Source of the DNA: Novosphingobium acidiphilum DSM 19966
GTDB taxonomy: Bacteria > Pseudomonadota > Alphaproteobacteria > Sphingomonadales > Sphingomonadaceae
Assembly: GCF_000429005.1 (NCBI RefSeq)
Contig: NZ_AUBA01000010.1
Location: forward strand, 1 to 64,000
Length of the DNA stretch: 64,000 bases
Direction of reading: 5' to 3'
The position numbers and the translations under genes are program-made. Numbering within the stretch: position 1 is the first letter of the stretch; every line of letters starts with the position of its first letter. Below are positions 1 through 8,527 of this stretch, in pieces. The notes under the pieces were generated by a model. That model worked only from the letters and a program-made list of their open reading frames with translations, was not told the origin of the DNA and did not search any database.

Positions 1-315
1 AACACTTTGATTGCATTGCCGGAACGAGCACCAAAGGCGCTCCTGGCCGACAAGGGGTACGACGCAGACGCAATCCGAGCCGATCTTGCCAATCGCAACA
101 TCCAAGCCGTCATCCCGGGTCGCTCAAACCGCCGGATTAAAGTCGAACATGATCGCACGCTCTACAAGGAACGCAATCACATCGAACGCTTCTTCGGGCG
201 CCTGAAAATCAACCGCGCCATCGCTACCCGCTACGATCAGCTTGCAGAAAGCTTCCTCAGCATGGTCCATATCGCCTCAGCCAGATACTGGCTCAAATTT
301 GTCCACGCCGCCTAG
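1..315 (+). mobile_element. IS5-family transposase, C-terminal end (cut by window start)
   Basis: The reading frame is open from base 1 and ends at a TAG at 313–315, so only about the last 104 residues are present. What remains is the end of a DDE transposase of the IS5 group: ADKGYDAD carries a catalytic Asp, and RNHIERFFGRLK carries the late Glu and the basic helix typical of these enzymes. The rest of the element lies upstream of the window. Immediately after the stop come two copies of a 20-bp sequence that probably belong to the element's end. The element sits beside a toxin remnant, so it may have removed the front of that gene. Identity as an IS5-type enzyme is fairly sure; activity cannot be judged. 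Confidence 0.85.
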
Positions 316-358
316 TAAAGTGTTACCGCAACCCCTGGTAAAGTGTCACCGCAACCCC
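316..358. repeat. Two direct 20-bp repeats at the IS end
   Basis: TAAAGTGTTACCGCAACCCC at 316–335 is repeated at 339–358 with a single T-to-C change; three bases separate the copies. They start directly after the transposase stop. Their position and TG-rich reverse complement suggest insertion-sequence terminal repeats, so two elements may have ended here or one end was duplicated. A weaker look-alike (GTCACCGTAA) occurs near 385. Confidence 0.6.
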
Positions 359-407
359 AAAACCGAGGGACAATTAAGTGCAGCGTCACCGTAATTCTAA
401 GCCTTAA

Positions 408-782
408 AATACTGTTGCCGCAGAGACAGCAGCCGTTGGCGAAGGAGGCGCGGCAGGCCGTCAAGTCCTGTATCACTACACGAATGAAGCAGGTGTAGCG
501 GGGATCACCGACAGCAACTCTCTCAATCCATCATTGTGGGAAGTAGGAACCAAGGACGTTCGATATGGGAACGGACAGTATGTTTCGGACATCGTCCCTG
601 GCACCAGAACACCCGCCGAGTTGTCGCGCGACTTCCTCGGCCAACCGTTCCAAGGTAGTAGGTTTACGCATTATGTGGAGATCGACGCGACTGGCTTGGG
701 AGCGGTGGAAGGCCGTGCGGGCGTTTATGTCATCCCGAATGAAGCGCCCCTGGATTTGACAGGTAGACTTCTTAGAAGCTGA
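408..782 (+). pseudogene. Orphan HYD1-type ADP-ribosyltransferase toxin domain (polymorphic toxin tip)
   Basis: The frame is open from just after a TAA at 405–407 to the TGA at 780–782. It reads through LYHYTNEAG (about 468–494), RYGNGQYVSDI, LSRDF, QPFQGSRFTHYVEID and YVIPNEAPLDLTGR. This pattern matches the HYD1-signature ADP-ribosyltransferase domain found at the tips of RHS and other polymorphic toxins; the family name refers to conserved His, Tyr and Asp residues. The domain looks full length. There is no delivery module upstream, only IS debris, and no ATG: the first in-frame start candidate (TTG at 534) would lose the HYT motif. It is best read as a toxin C-terminus stranded when the upstream gene was destroyed. 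An immunity-gene stump follows at 797. Confidence 0.75.
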
Positions 783-796
783 AAGGTGCCGGTGAA

Positions 797-901
797 GTGA
801 AATACATCAAGGTGACATGGCTGCATACTTCGCCGGACACGCCGACATTGCTGTATAGCGAGTTGAACCCCCGCCTGTGGGAGGTCAGGGAATTACCGTG
901 A
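797..901 (+). pseudogene. Truncated immunity-type protein, DUF6881-like N-terminus
   Basis: A GTG at 797, 14 bases after the toxin stop, opens a 34-residue frame beginning VKYIKVTWLHTSPDTPTLLY and continuing SELNPRLWEVRELP before TGA. This resembles the first third of DUF6881 proteins, small (about 90 residues) proteins often coded next to polymorphic toxins and taken as immunity factors. The expected continuation after the WEVR segment is absent in all three frames, so the gene is cut rather than frameshifted. The sequence downstream leads into the RAYT pseudogene, whose arrival may have removed the rest. The family match is from memory of the pattern. Confidence 0.55.
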
Positions 902-956
902 CAGGTGCGAAAACCCCTTTATTGCATCATTGAGAAGGCAGGTGTGATGGAGGGGG

Positions 957-1629
957 ATGTCACGTCTCGCAAGAATGGTTCTGCCCGGCATTCCGCACCA
1001 TGTCACGCAGCGTGGAAACCGCCGCGAGCAGACATTTTTCGAGGATGGCGATTACGCACTTTGCCTTGATCTTCTGGCCGATGGCGCGGAGCGCGCCGGG
1101 GTCGAGATCTGGTCCTATTGCCTGATGCCAAACCACGTGCACATCATCCTTTGCCCGCAGGACGAGGATGGTTTGTGGCGCACCTTTGGCGATCTGCATC
1201 GCCGCTATACCGGGTTCATCAATGCACGCCGCCGCACCACGGGGCATTTGTGGCATGGGCGGTACGGCTCTGTGGCCATGGATGAGGCGCACTTTGTCAC
1301 CGCACTGCGCTAGGTCGCGCTCAATCCGGTGCGCGCGGGACTGGTGCGCAAGGCGCAGGACTGGCCGTGGTCCAGCACCCGCGCCATGATCGCGGGGCAA
1401 AACGATCACGTTGCCGAGTGTCGCGCCCGCGCTGAAACGGGTCGGTGATTTTGCCGCATTCCTTGGGCAGGAATTCGATGAGGCGCCGACGTATGCCGCC
1501 TTGCGCAAGGCAGAGCGTATCGGGCGCCCTGTCGGCTCGCCCGAATGGATCGCCGCCATGGAGGCCCGCGCCGGCATGACGCTTGCGCCGCAAAAGCGTG
1601 GGCCAAAGCCCAAGCAGGACGGTGCCTGA
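957..1629 (+). pseudogene. REP-associated tyrosine transposase (RAYT, Y1 family), inactivated
   Basis: From ATG 957, with AGGGGG just upstream, the protein begins with the Y1/RAYT hallmark PGIPHHVTQRGNRR and carries the HUH metal site in LMPNHVHII. A Tyr in RRYTGFIN is the likely nucleophile. The frame stops at TAG 1311–1313 where the family has RYVALNPVRAG; the text after the stop reads VALNPVRAGLV in the same frame, so a TAC-to-TAG change is likely. A further frameshift near 1405–1415 is needed to reach the C-terminal part that ends APQKRGPKPKQ at 1629. The full length would be about 225 residues, normal for the family. Two lesions make it a pseudogene, although the catalytic half remains translatable. 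Confidence 0.85.
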
Positions 1630-1724
1630 CATTGCGGCGCGCGAACGGGTTGCAACAAGGGTGTATCGGCCGCAGACCGCCCATCCATTCGTCGTTGCGG
1701 CGGGCTCTGCAATCGCGCAATGTC
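1628..1724. repeat. Perfect 9-bp inverted repeat after the RAYT remnant
   Basis: GACATTGCG at 1628–1636 and its exact reverse complement CGCAATGTC at 1716–1724 enclose about 80 bases without a gene. RAYT genes are usually bordered by palindromic REP sequences, so this may be the remnant of one, but the arms are short. The right arm overlaps the ATG at 1720, which is one reason to prefer ATG 1732 for the next gene. Confidence 0.35.
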
Positions 1725-1731
1725 CCGATCC

Positions 1732-4700
1732 ATGATCAAGGCCGGATTGCACCACCTCACCCGTTATACATATGCCAGGCCCGTCCGGCTGGGGCCGCAG
1801 GTGATCCGCCTGCGCCCTGCGCCGCACAGCCGTACGGCGGTGCCCAATTATGCGTTGAAAATCAGCCCGGCCAACCATTTCATCAATTGGCAGCAGGACC
1901 CGTTCGGCAACTGGCAGGCGCGGGTGGTGTTTCCCGATCCTGTCGATCATTTTGCGATCGAGGTCGATCTGCTGGCAGAGCTGGCAGTGATCAACCCGTT
2001 CGATTTCTTTGTCGAGGTCTACGCCGAAACCTATCCCTTTGCCTATGATGACCGGCTGGTCACCGATCTGGCCGCCTGTTTTGAAACAGAGCCGCAAGGA
2101 CCGCGTTTTGCCGCATTGCTCGACCGGTTTTTCGGGTCCACCGGACGCACGATCGATTTTCTGGTGGCGATCAACCAGGCGGTGAACCAGGCCGTAGACT
2201 ATGTCATCCGCCTGGAACCGGGTGTGCAGGAACCCGAAGAAACGCTGGAAATCGGCAGCGGATCATGCCGCGATTCGGCCTGGCTGATGGTGCAATTGCT
2301 GCGCCATCTGGGTTTTGCCGCGCGGTTCGTGTCGGGTTATTCGATCCAGTTGACCCCCGATGTGGCGGCGGTCGATGGCCCGCGCGGCGTGGCGCAGGAT
2401 GTGTGCGATCTGCACGCCTGGACCGAAGTGTACATGCCCGGCGCCGGCTGGCTGGGGCTGGATGCGACCTGGGGGCTGTTTGCCGGCGAGGGGCATATTC
2501 CGCTGTGCGCCACGCCGCATTACCGCTCTGCCGCGCCGATCGAGGGCGCGGTGATGGAGGCGGTCGACAGCGATTTCTCCTTTGCGATGGAGGTGTCGCG
2601 CATTGCCGAGGCGGTGCGCATAACCAAGCCGTTCACCGACCCGCGCTGGGATGCGCTGATGGCGCTGGGCGACGCGGTGGATGTCGACCTGGCGGCGCAG
2701 GATGTGCGCCTGACCATCGGCGGAGAGCCGACATTTGTCCGCGACGGCGATTTCGAGGCCGGCGAATGGAATGCCGAGGCGGTTGGCCCGACCAAGGCGG
2801 TCTATGCCGACCGGCTGATCCGGCTGTTGCGCGACCGGTTTGCGCCGGGATCGCTGCTGCACCACGGGCAGGGCAAATGGTATCCGGGCGAAAGCCTGCC
2901 GCGCTGGGGCTATTCACTGTATTGGCGCAAGGATGGCGTGCCGGTGTGGAACGATGCGCGGCTGATCGCGCGCAGCACCCTGCCCGATGTCGCGCCCGAC
3001 ACGCGCGTCGATGCCGGCGATGCCGAACGGTTCCTGCACGCAACCGCACGGTCATTGGGGGTCGATGTCGATTTTGCCCAGCCCGTCTACGAGGATGCGG
3101 TCGAATGGATCGTGCGCGAGGCGCAATTGCCCGACAATGCTGCGCCGACCGATCCCAGGCTGGACGATCCCGAGGAACGCGCGCGGATGATGCGCACATT
3201 TCAGCGCGGACTGACCCGGCCGGTCGGTTATGTCCTGCCGATCCAGGCGTGGTGGCAGGCCTCGGCCCGGCATCCGGCGCGCCAGTGGCGATCCGAACGC
3301 TGGCGCGTCCGGCGCGGGGTGCTGTTTGCGATGCCGGGCGATGCGGCGCTGGGCTATCGCCTGCCGCTGGGATCGCTGCCTTATGTTGCACCGGCCGATT
3401 ACCCCTATATCCATCCGCGCGACACCGCCGAACCGCGCGGCCCCTTGCCCGATGTGCGCGCGCACGTGATCGAACGCGGGCAACAGGCGCGCGACGCACC
3501 GGCGCAGCGTTCGGTTGCGGTTGAAACCCAGGGGGCCGGCACGCAAGGCTATGCCGAACAGACCGCGATCGAGGGCGCGGTGCGCACCGCAATCACGGTG
3601 GAACCGCGCGGCGATCACTTGTGCGTGTTTATCCCGCCGGTCGAAACGCTGGAGGATTGGCTCGATCTGGTCGCCAGTGTCGAAGCGGTGGCCGAACACC
3701 AGGGCACGCCGATACGGATCGAAGGCTATCCCCCGCCGCCCGATCCCCGGCTGATGGTGCTGAAGGTCACGCCCGATCCCGGCGTGATCGAGGTCAACAT
3801 CCAGCCCGCCGCCACCTGGCGCGAATCGGTCGCCATCACGCAGGGTCTGTACGAATGCGCGGCACAGGTCGGGCTGACCGCCGACAAATTCATGATCGAC
3901 GGCCGCGCCACCGGCACCGGCGGGGGCAACCATATCGTGCTGGGCGGGCCCAGCCTGCTCGATTCGCCGTTCATCCGGCGGCCCGACGTGCTCAAATCGC
4001 TGGTGCTGTACTGGCAGCGGCATCCGTCGCTCAGCTATCTGTTTTCAGGCCTGTTCATCGGCCCGACCAGCCAGGCCCCGCGCATCGACGAGGCGCGGCA
4101 CGATGCCCTGTACGAGCTGGAAATTGCGCTGTCGCAGATCCCCCACCCGTCGGTCACGCCGCCGCCGGCCTGGATGGTCGACCGGTTGCTGCGCAATCTG
4201 CTGGTCGACGTGACGGGCAATACCCACCGCACCGAAATCTGCATCGACAAGCTGTTTTCGCCCGATGGTCCGACCGGACGGCTGGGCCTGGTCGAATTCC
4301 GCGGCTTTGAAATGCCGCCCGAGCCGCGCATGTCGCTGGCTGCGCAATTGCTGATCCGCGCGCTGGTCGCGTGGTTCTGGCGGGCGCCGTGCGATGGGCC
4401 GCTGGTGCGCTGGGGCACGCAATTGCATGACCGGTTCATGCTGGGCCATCATGTCTGGACCGATTTCCTTGACGTGTTGGGCGATCTGCGCGCGGCGGGG
4501 TACGATTTTGATCCTGTCTGGTTCGAAGCGCAGCGCCAGTTCCGTTTCCCGGTGCATGGTACGATCGAGGCGGGCGGGGTCGGTCTGGAAATAAGCCATG
4601 CGCTGGAACCGTGGAATGTGCTTGGCGAAACCGGCGCGATCGGCGGCACCGTGCGCTATGTCGACGCGTCCACCGAACGTCTGCAGGTGCGCGCCACCGG

Positions 4701-5094
4701 GCTGGTCGCGGGGCGCCACGTGATTGCGTGCAACGGCCGGCGGGTGCCGATGACGCCCACCGGCATCGATGGCGAAGGCGTCGGCGGGGTGCGGTACAAG
4801 GCCTGGATGCCGGCCAATTGCCTGCATCCCCAGATGCCCCCGCAGGCGCCGGTGACATTCGACGTGATCGATTTGTGGTCGGGGCGATCACTGGGCGGTT
4901 GCGTTTACCACGTCGCGCATCCCGGCGGGCGCAATCATGACACAGTGCCGGTCAATGCGTACGAGGCCGAAGCGCGGCGGCTTGCCCGATTTATCCCGCA
5001 CGGCCATACTCCGGGCGCGATGGCGCCACTGCCGTCCGAATTTCCGGGGGAATTTCCGATGACGCTCGATCTGCGCCGACCCGTCCGGGTCTGA
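1732..5094 (+). CDS. Transglutaminase-like protein fused to DUF2126 amidoligase
   Basis: A large two-part enzyme (about 1120 residues). The N-terminal ~300 residues are a bacterial transglutaminase-like module: after the LHHLTRYTYARPVRLGPQ start, the catalytic triad is visible as Cys179 (GSGSCRDS), His228 (DLHAWTE) and Asp244 (GLDATW). From about residue 324 (RLTIGGEPTFV) to the end lies DUF2126, assigned by published domain analysis to the amidoligases that form peptide-like bonds with ATP. It is first in a three-gene cassette; the next gene starts 9 bases after its stop. Together they are predicted to synthesise and/or trim a peptide-like modification, but the substrate is unknown. ATG 1720 is an alternative start that overlaps an inverted repeat. 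Domain calls are firm; the reaction is inferred. Confidence 0.88.
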   Translation: MIKAGLHHLTRYTYARPVRLGPQVIRLRPAPHSRTAVPNYALKISPANHFINWQQDPFGNWQARVVFPDPVDHFAIEVDLLAELAVINPFDFFVEVYAETYPFAYDDRLVTDLAACFETEPQGPRFAALLDRFFGSTGRTIDFLVAINQAVNQAVDYVIRLEPGVQEPEETLEIGSGSCRDSAWLMVQLLRHLGFAARFVSGYSIQLTPDVAAVDGPRGVAQDVCDLHAWTEVYMPGAGWLGLDATWGLFAGEGHIPLCATPHYRSAAPIEGAVMEAVDSDFSFAMEVSRIAEAVRITKPFTDPRWDALMALGDAVDVDLAAQDVRLTIGGEPTFVRDGDFEAGEWNAEAVGPTKAVYADRLIRLLRDRFAPGSLLHHGQGKWYPGESLPRWGYSLYWRKDGVPVWNDARLIARSTLPDVAPDTRVDAGDAERFLHATARSLGVDVDFAQPVYEDAVEWIVREAQLPDNAAPTDPRLDDPEERARMMRTFQRGLTRPVGYVLPIQAWWQASARHPARQWRSERWRVRRGVLFAMPGDAALGYRLPLGSLPYVAPADYPYIHPRDTAEPRGPLPDVRAHVIERGQQARDAPAQRSVAVETQGAGTQGYAEQTAIEGAVRTAITVEPRGDHLCVFIPPVETLEDWLDLVASVEAVAEHQGTPIRIEGYPPPPDPRLMVLKVTPDPGVIEVNIQPAATWRESVAITQGLYECAAQVGLTADKFMIDGRATGTGGGNHIVLGGPSLLDSPFIRRPDVLKSLVLYWQRHPSLSYLFSGLFIGPTSQAPRIDEARHDALYELEIALSQIPHPSVTPPPAWMVDRLLRNLLVDVTGNTHRTEICIDKLFSPDGPTGRLGLVEFRGFEMPPEPRMSLAAQLLIRALVAWFWRAPCDGPLVRWGTQLHDRFMLGHHVWTDFLDVLGDLRAAGYDFDPVWFEAQRQFRFPVHGTIEAGGVGLEISHALEPWNVLGETGAIGGTVRYVDASTERLQVRATGLVAGRHVIACNGRRVPMTPTGIDGEGVGGVRYKAWMPANCLHPQMPPQAPVTFDVIDLWSGRSLGGCVYHVAHPGGRNHDTVPVNAYEAEARRLARFIPHGHTPGAMAPLPSEFPGEFPMTLDLRRPVRV

Positions 5095-5103
5095 ACGGCA
5101 GCT

Positions 5104-7608
5104 TTGGCCACCAGACCTGCATCCCCACCGGCCCGGGCGCGGCTGAAGGACTATCCGGTCGGCGCCGATGCGCTTGACCTGTTCCGGCTTGCCCCGCCCG
5201 ATCTGGCCGCGCGCTGGCAGGCGATGGCCGGCGGGCTTGTCGCCTTGCGCGAAGAGGCGGGAATTCCGGTGGCCGAAATGGTCGCACGCCAGATTCAGGA
5301 GCTCGGTCTCAGCTTTCGCATGACCGGCGAGGCCGAGGAACGGCCCTGGCCGCTGTCGCCGATGCCGCTGGTGATCGGCGCCTCGCAATGGGCGGCGATC
5401 GAACGCGGGCTGATCCAGCGGGCCGAAGTGATCGAGGCCGTCACCGCCGATATCTACGGCGAACAGCGGCTGGTGGCCGACGGGCATCTGCCTGCGGCGC
5501 TGGTTGCCGGCAGCCGGTTTTTCGCGCGCAACGTGATCCGTGCGCGCGACACCGCGGCGGGCAATTTCGTAACGGTCTATGCCGCCGATCTGGTCTGCGG
5601 GCCGGGCGGGCAATGGCATGTCGCGGGCGATCGGCTGCGGCTGGCCAATGGCATCGGCCATGCGCTGGAAAACCGGCTGGCGCTGTCGCGCAGCACCGGC
5701 GCGCTGCTCAACGACAACCATGTGCGGCGGCTGGCGCAGTTTTTTGCCGAAATGCGCAGCGGCATGGCGCGCGCCTGCACGCGCGAGGCGCCGCGTATTG
5801 CGCTGCTGACCCCGGGCCGGCTCAACCAGTCCTATCCCGAACAGGCGCATCTGGCGCGCTATCTGGGGTTTCCGCTGGTCGAAGGGCGCGATCTGACGGT
5901 CAGCGACGACCGGCTCTATGTGCGCACGATTGCCGGGCCCAAACGGATCGACGCGCTGTGGCGATGGATCGATACCAATGCGCTTGACCCGCTGGCCTTT
6001 GATTCGCGCAGCGAGATCGGCGTGCCCGACGGGTTCGAGGCGTGGTTGCGCGGCGGTGTGGAACTGGTCAACGCACCGGGTGCCGAGGTGCTTGAATCAC
6101 CGGCCTTCGCAGCATTTTTGCCGCGGCTGTGCGAAACCGTCCGGGGTGAAGCGCCAATCCTGCCCAATGTCGCGACCTGGTGGTGTGGACAGCCCGAACA
6201 GGCGGCGATCCTGCGCGACCGGCTAGACGATCTGATGGTGGTATCGGCGTTTGGCCGCAAGGTGGAAGGCGTGCCTGCCGGGCGCGGGCTGGCGGCCGGA
6301 ACGCTGTCGCGGATCAGTCGCGCCAACCTGCTGTCGGCGATGGAGCGGCGGCCGCTCGATTATTGCGGGCACGAAATCCTGGCCCAGGCGACCACGCCGG
6401 CGCTGATCGACGAACACTTCGCGCCGCGCGCCTTCACGCTGCGCGCGTTTGTGGCGCGTGGCAGCGATGGCGAATGGACCGTGATGCCCGGCGGCTTCGC
6501 CCGGCTGTCGTCATCGGGCAACGGCGCCGGGGGGGCGCTGGGCGCATGGCTGGGCGAAGGCGACATGTCGGCCGATGTGTGCATCGTCGACGATGCCGCC
6601 CCGTCGTTTGCCGCGCCCTCGCGCATTGCCGAAGCGCCCAAAGTGCTGCGCGGCGGCGGCATCCTGGCCAGCCAGGCCGCCGACAACCTGTTCTGGTTTG
6701 CGCGCTATGTCGAACGCGCGGAAATCACCCTGCGCGTCATCCGGGCGGTGCTGGGCAGCATGATCGAAGTCGATGCCGCCGCCGGCAGCAATCCCGAAAC
6801 CGTGGCGGCGCTGCGCGAACTGCTGGTCGATTGGGGCGCGATCACGCCGGCCACCGCGCGCTTGCCCGTGGTGCAGCTGGCGCGCGCGGCGCTGTCGGAA
6901 AACACCCTGCCGGGCGGGGTTGGCACAATTCTGGCGCGGTTCCGCGCCGCCGGACTGACTTTGCGCGATCGTTTTACCCCCGATTTCTGGCGGATTGTCA
7001 GCCGCCCGCTGCCCAGCCTTGATTCGCACCGGCCGGGCGCGCTGCTGCGTGTTGCGCGCGAACTGATCGAACGGTCGAGCGCGCTGTCGGGCATGCTGGC
7101 GGAAAATTTTCATCGCGGACCGTCGTGGCGGTTCATCGACCTGGGGCGCCGGCTTGAACGCGCGCTGGCGATCTGCGGCATGGTCGAGATGCTGGGCCTG
7201 GGCAGCGCGGAGGACCCGGCAGAGGCGCTGGGCGTGCTGCTCGATCTGTCGGACAGCCAGATCACCTATCGCGCGCGCTATCTGGCCGGGCCGCGCCGCG
7301 ATCCGGTGCTGGATATCCTGTTGCTCGATCCAGACAATCCGCGCAGCCTGATGTTTCAGGTCGATGCGATCTGCGCGCATATCGCCGCATTGCCCAGCCT
7401 GACCGAAGACATGATGCCCGAGGCCCCGTTGCTGGAGGCGCGCGCGATCCAGGGCCCGTTGCGCGCGGTGACAATCGAGGCATTCGATGCCGCATTGCTG
7501 AAGGACACCGAGGCGCGCCTGCTGGCGTTGTCGGACACGATCGCTGCGCGCTATTTCCTGCAATACGAAAAAAGCCGCAGCGTCGGCGGTGACAGCCTGC
7601 TGGCATGA
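5104..7608 (+). CDS. Circularly permuted ATP-grasp protein fused to alpha-E domain
   Basis: 834 residues from a TTG start 9 bases after the previous stop; no ATG near the N-terminus fits as well. Residues ~75–440 form a circularly permuted type-2 ATP-grasp module (DUF404/DUF407 type; ADIYGEQRLV, GNFVTVYAADLV, LTPGRLNQSYPEQ and VEGRDLTV are typical). Residues ~515–825 form the helical alpha-E domain (DUF403; starts SQAADNLFWFARYVERAE). The family is predicted to ligate amino groups to carboxylates using ATP. Fusion of the two domains is common, and so is the setting beside transglutaminases. Its stop overlaps the start of the third gene (ATGA at 7605–7608), so the two are probably translationally coupled. 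Confidence 0.9.
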   Translation: MATRPASPPARARLKDYPVGADALDLFRLAPPDLAARWQAMAGGLVALREEAGIPVAEMVARQIQELGLSFRMTGEAEERPWPLSPMPLVIGASQWAAIERGLIQRAEVIEAVTADIYGEQRLVADGHLPAALVAGSRFFARNVIRARDTAAGNFVTVYAADLVCGPGGQWHVAGDRLRLANGIGHALENRLALSRSTGALLNDNHVRRLAQFFAEMRSGMARACTREAPRIALLTPGRLNQSYPEQAHLARYLGFPLVEGRDLTVSDDRLYVRTIAGPKRIDALWRWIDTNALDPLAFDSRSEIGVPDGFEAWLRGGVELVNAPGAEVLESPAFAAFLPRLCETVRGEAPILPNVATWWCGQPEQAAILRDRLDDLMVVSAFGRKVEGVPAGRGLAAGTLSRISRANLLSAMERRPLDYCGHEILAQATTPALIDEHFAPRAFTLRAFVARGSDGEWTVMPGGFARLSSSGNGAGGALGAWLGEGDMSADVCIVDDAAPSFAAPSRIAEAPKVLRGGGILASQAADNLFWFARYVERAEITLRVIRAVLGSMIEVDAAAGSNPETVAALRELLVDWGAITPATARLPVVQLARAALSENTLPGGVGTILARFRAAGLTLRDRFTPDFWRIVSRPLPSLDSHRPGALLRVARELIERSSALSGMLAENFHRGPSWRFIDLGRRLERALAICGMVEMLGLGSAEDPAEALGVLLDLSDSQITYRARYLAGPRRDPVLDILLLDPDNPRSLMFQVDAICAHIAALPSLTEDMMPEAPLLEARAIQGPLRAVTIEAFDAALLKDTEARLLALSDTIAARYFLQYEKSRSVGGDSLLA

Positions 7609-8525
7609 TCTACGATATCCGCAATCTGACCACGATGACCTATGCCAGTCCGGTGCGGCTGGCGCGGTTCAACTTGCGCCTGCGCCCGGCGCCATGGCCG
7701 GGGCAGCTGCTCGAACGGTTCAATCTGGCAATCGATCCGGCGCCGTGGTCGATCCAGGAGGAATCCGGCCCGTTCATTGTCAACCGCAGCCGCCTGACCA
7801 TCCGCCGACCGCTGTCGCGGTTGCGCATCGAAACCCGGTTTCGCGTCGAAGTGTCCGAGCCTTCGCTGATCGCGGCGATGTATGTCGGGGGCAATGCCGA
7901 TGCGATCGATCCGGTGATGGGCGGACCGACCGTGGCCCATGTGCGCGAACGCGCCGCGTGCAGCCGGGATCTGACCGCGATGGGTCCGGCCAGCTATCTT
8001 TACCCTTCGCCGATGGCGCCCAGTTCGCCGGCAATTGCCGCCTGGGCCGCGCGGTTCTTTCCGACGCAGCAGGGTGCGCTTGCCGCCGGTTGCGCGCTGA
8101 TGCGCGCGATCCATCGCGAATTCAAATATGACGGCGGCGCCACCACCACGCGTACCCTGCCCGACGAGGCGTTCCAGGCGCGCCATGGCGTATGCCAGGA
8201 TTTTGCCCATGTGATGATCGTGGCTGCGCGCGCGCACGGCATTCCCGCGGCGTATGTCAGCGGATACCTGCGCACCATTCCGCCACCAGGTCAGCCCCGG
8301 CTGGTGGGGGCCGATGCCACCCATGCCTGGGCCAACTTGTGGTGCGGTGACGAACTTGGCTGGGTCGGGTTCGATCCGACCAACGACACGCTGGCGCGAT
8401 CTGACCACATCTTTACCGCGATGGGCCGTGACTATGCCGATGTCGCGCCGTTGGACGGCGTGTTCCACGGTGGTGCGGGCCAGACGATGACGATGTCGGT
8501 CGATGTTGCGCCGGTGGGGGCCTGA
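7605..8525 (+). CDS. Transglutaminase family protein (stand-alone)
   Basis: 306 residues, ATG overlapping the previous stop. The N-terminal beta-rich bacterial transglutaminase domain (residues 1–90) precedes a papain-like core with Cys197 (GVCQDFAHV), His240 (ATHAWANLW) and Asp257 (FDPTND). The triad is complete, so it may act as a peptidase or amide-bond-remodelling enzyme. It closes the cassette. The usual fourth member, a proteasome-like (Anbu) hydrolase, is not seen here. No signal peptide is visible, which points to a cytoplasmic site. The family is firm and the substrate unknown. Confidence 0.92.
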   Translation: MIYDIRNLTTMTYASPVRLARFNLRLRPAPWPGQLLERFNLAIDPAPWSIQEESGPFIVNRSRLTIRRPLSRLRIETRFRVEVSEPSLIAAMYVGGNADAIDPVMGGPTVAHVRERAACSRDLTAMGPASYLYPSPMAPSSPAIAAWAARFFPTQQGALAAGCALMRAIHREFKYDGGATTTRTLPDEAFQARHGVCQDFAHVMIVAARAHGIPAAYVSGYLRTIPPPGQPRLVGADATHAWANLWCGDELGWVGFDPTNDTLARSDHIFTAMGRDYADVAPLDGVFHGGAGQTMTMSVDVAPVGA

Positions 8526-8527
8526 CG

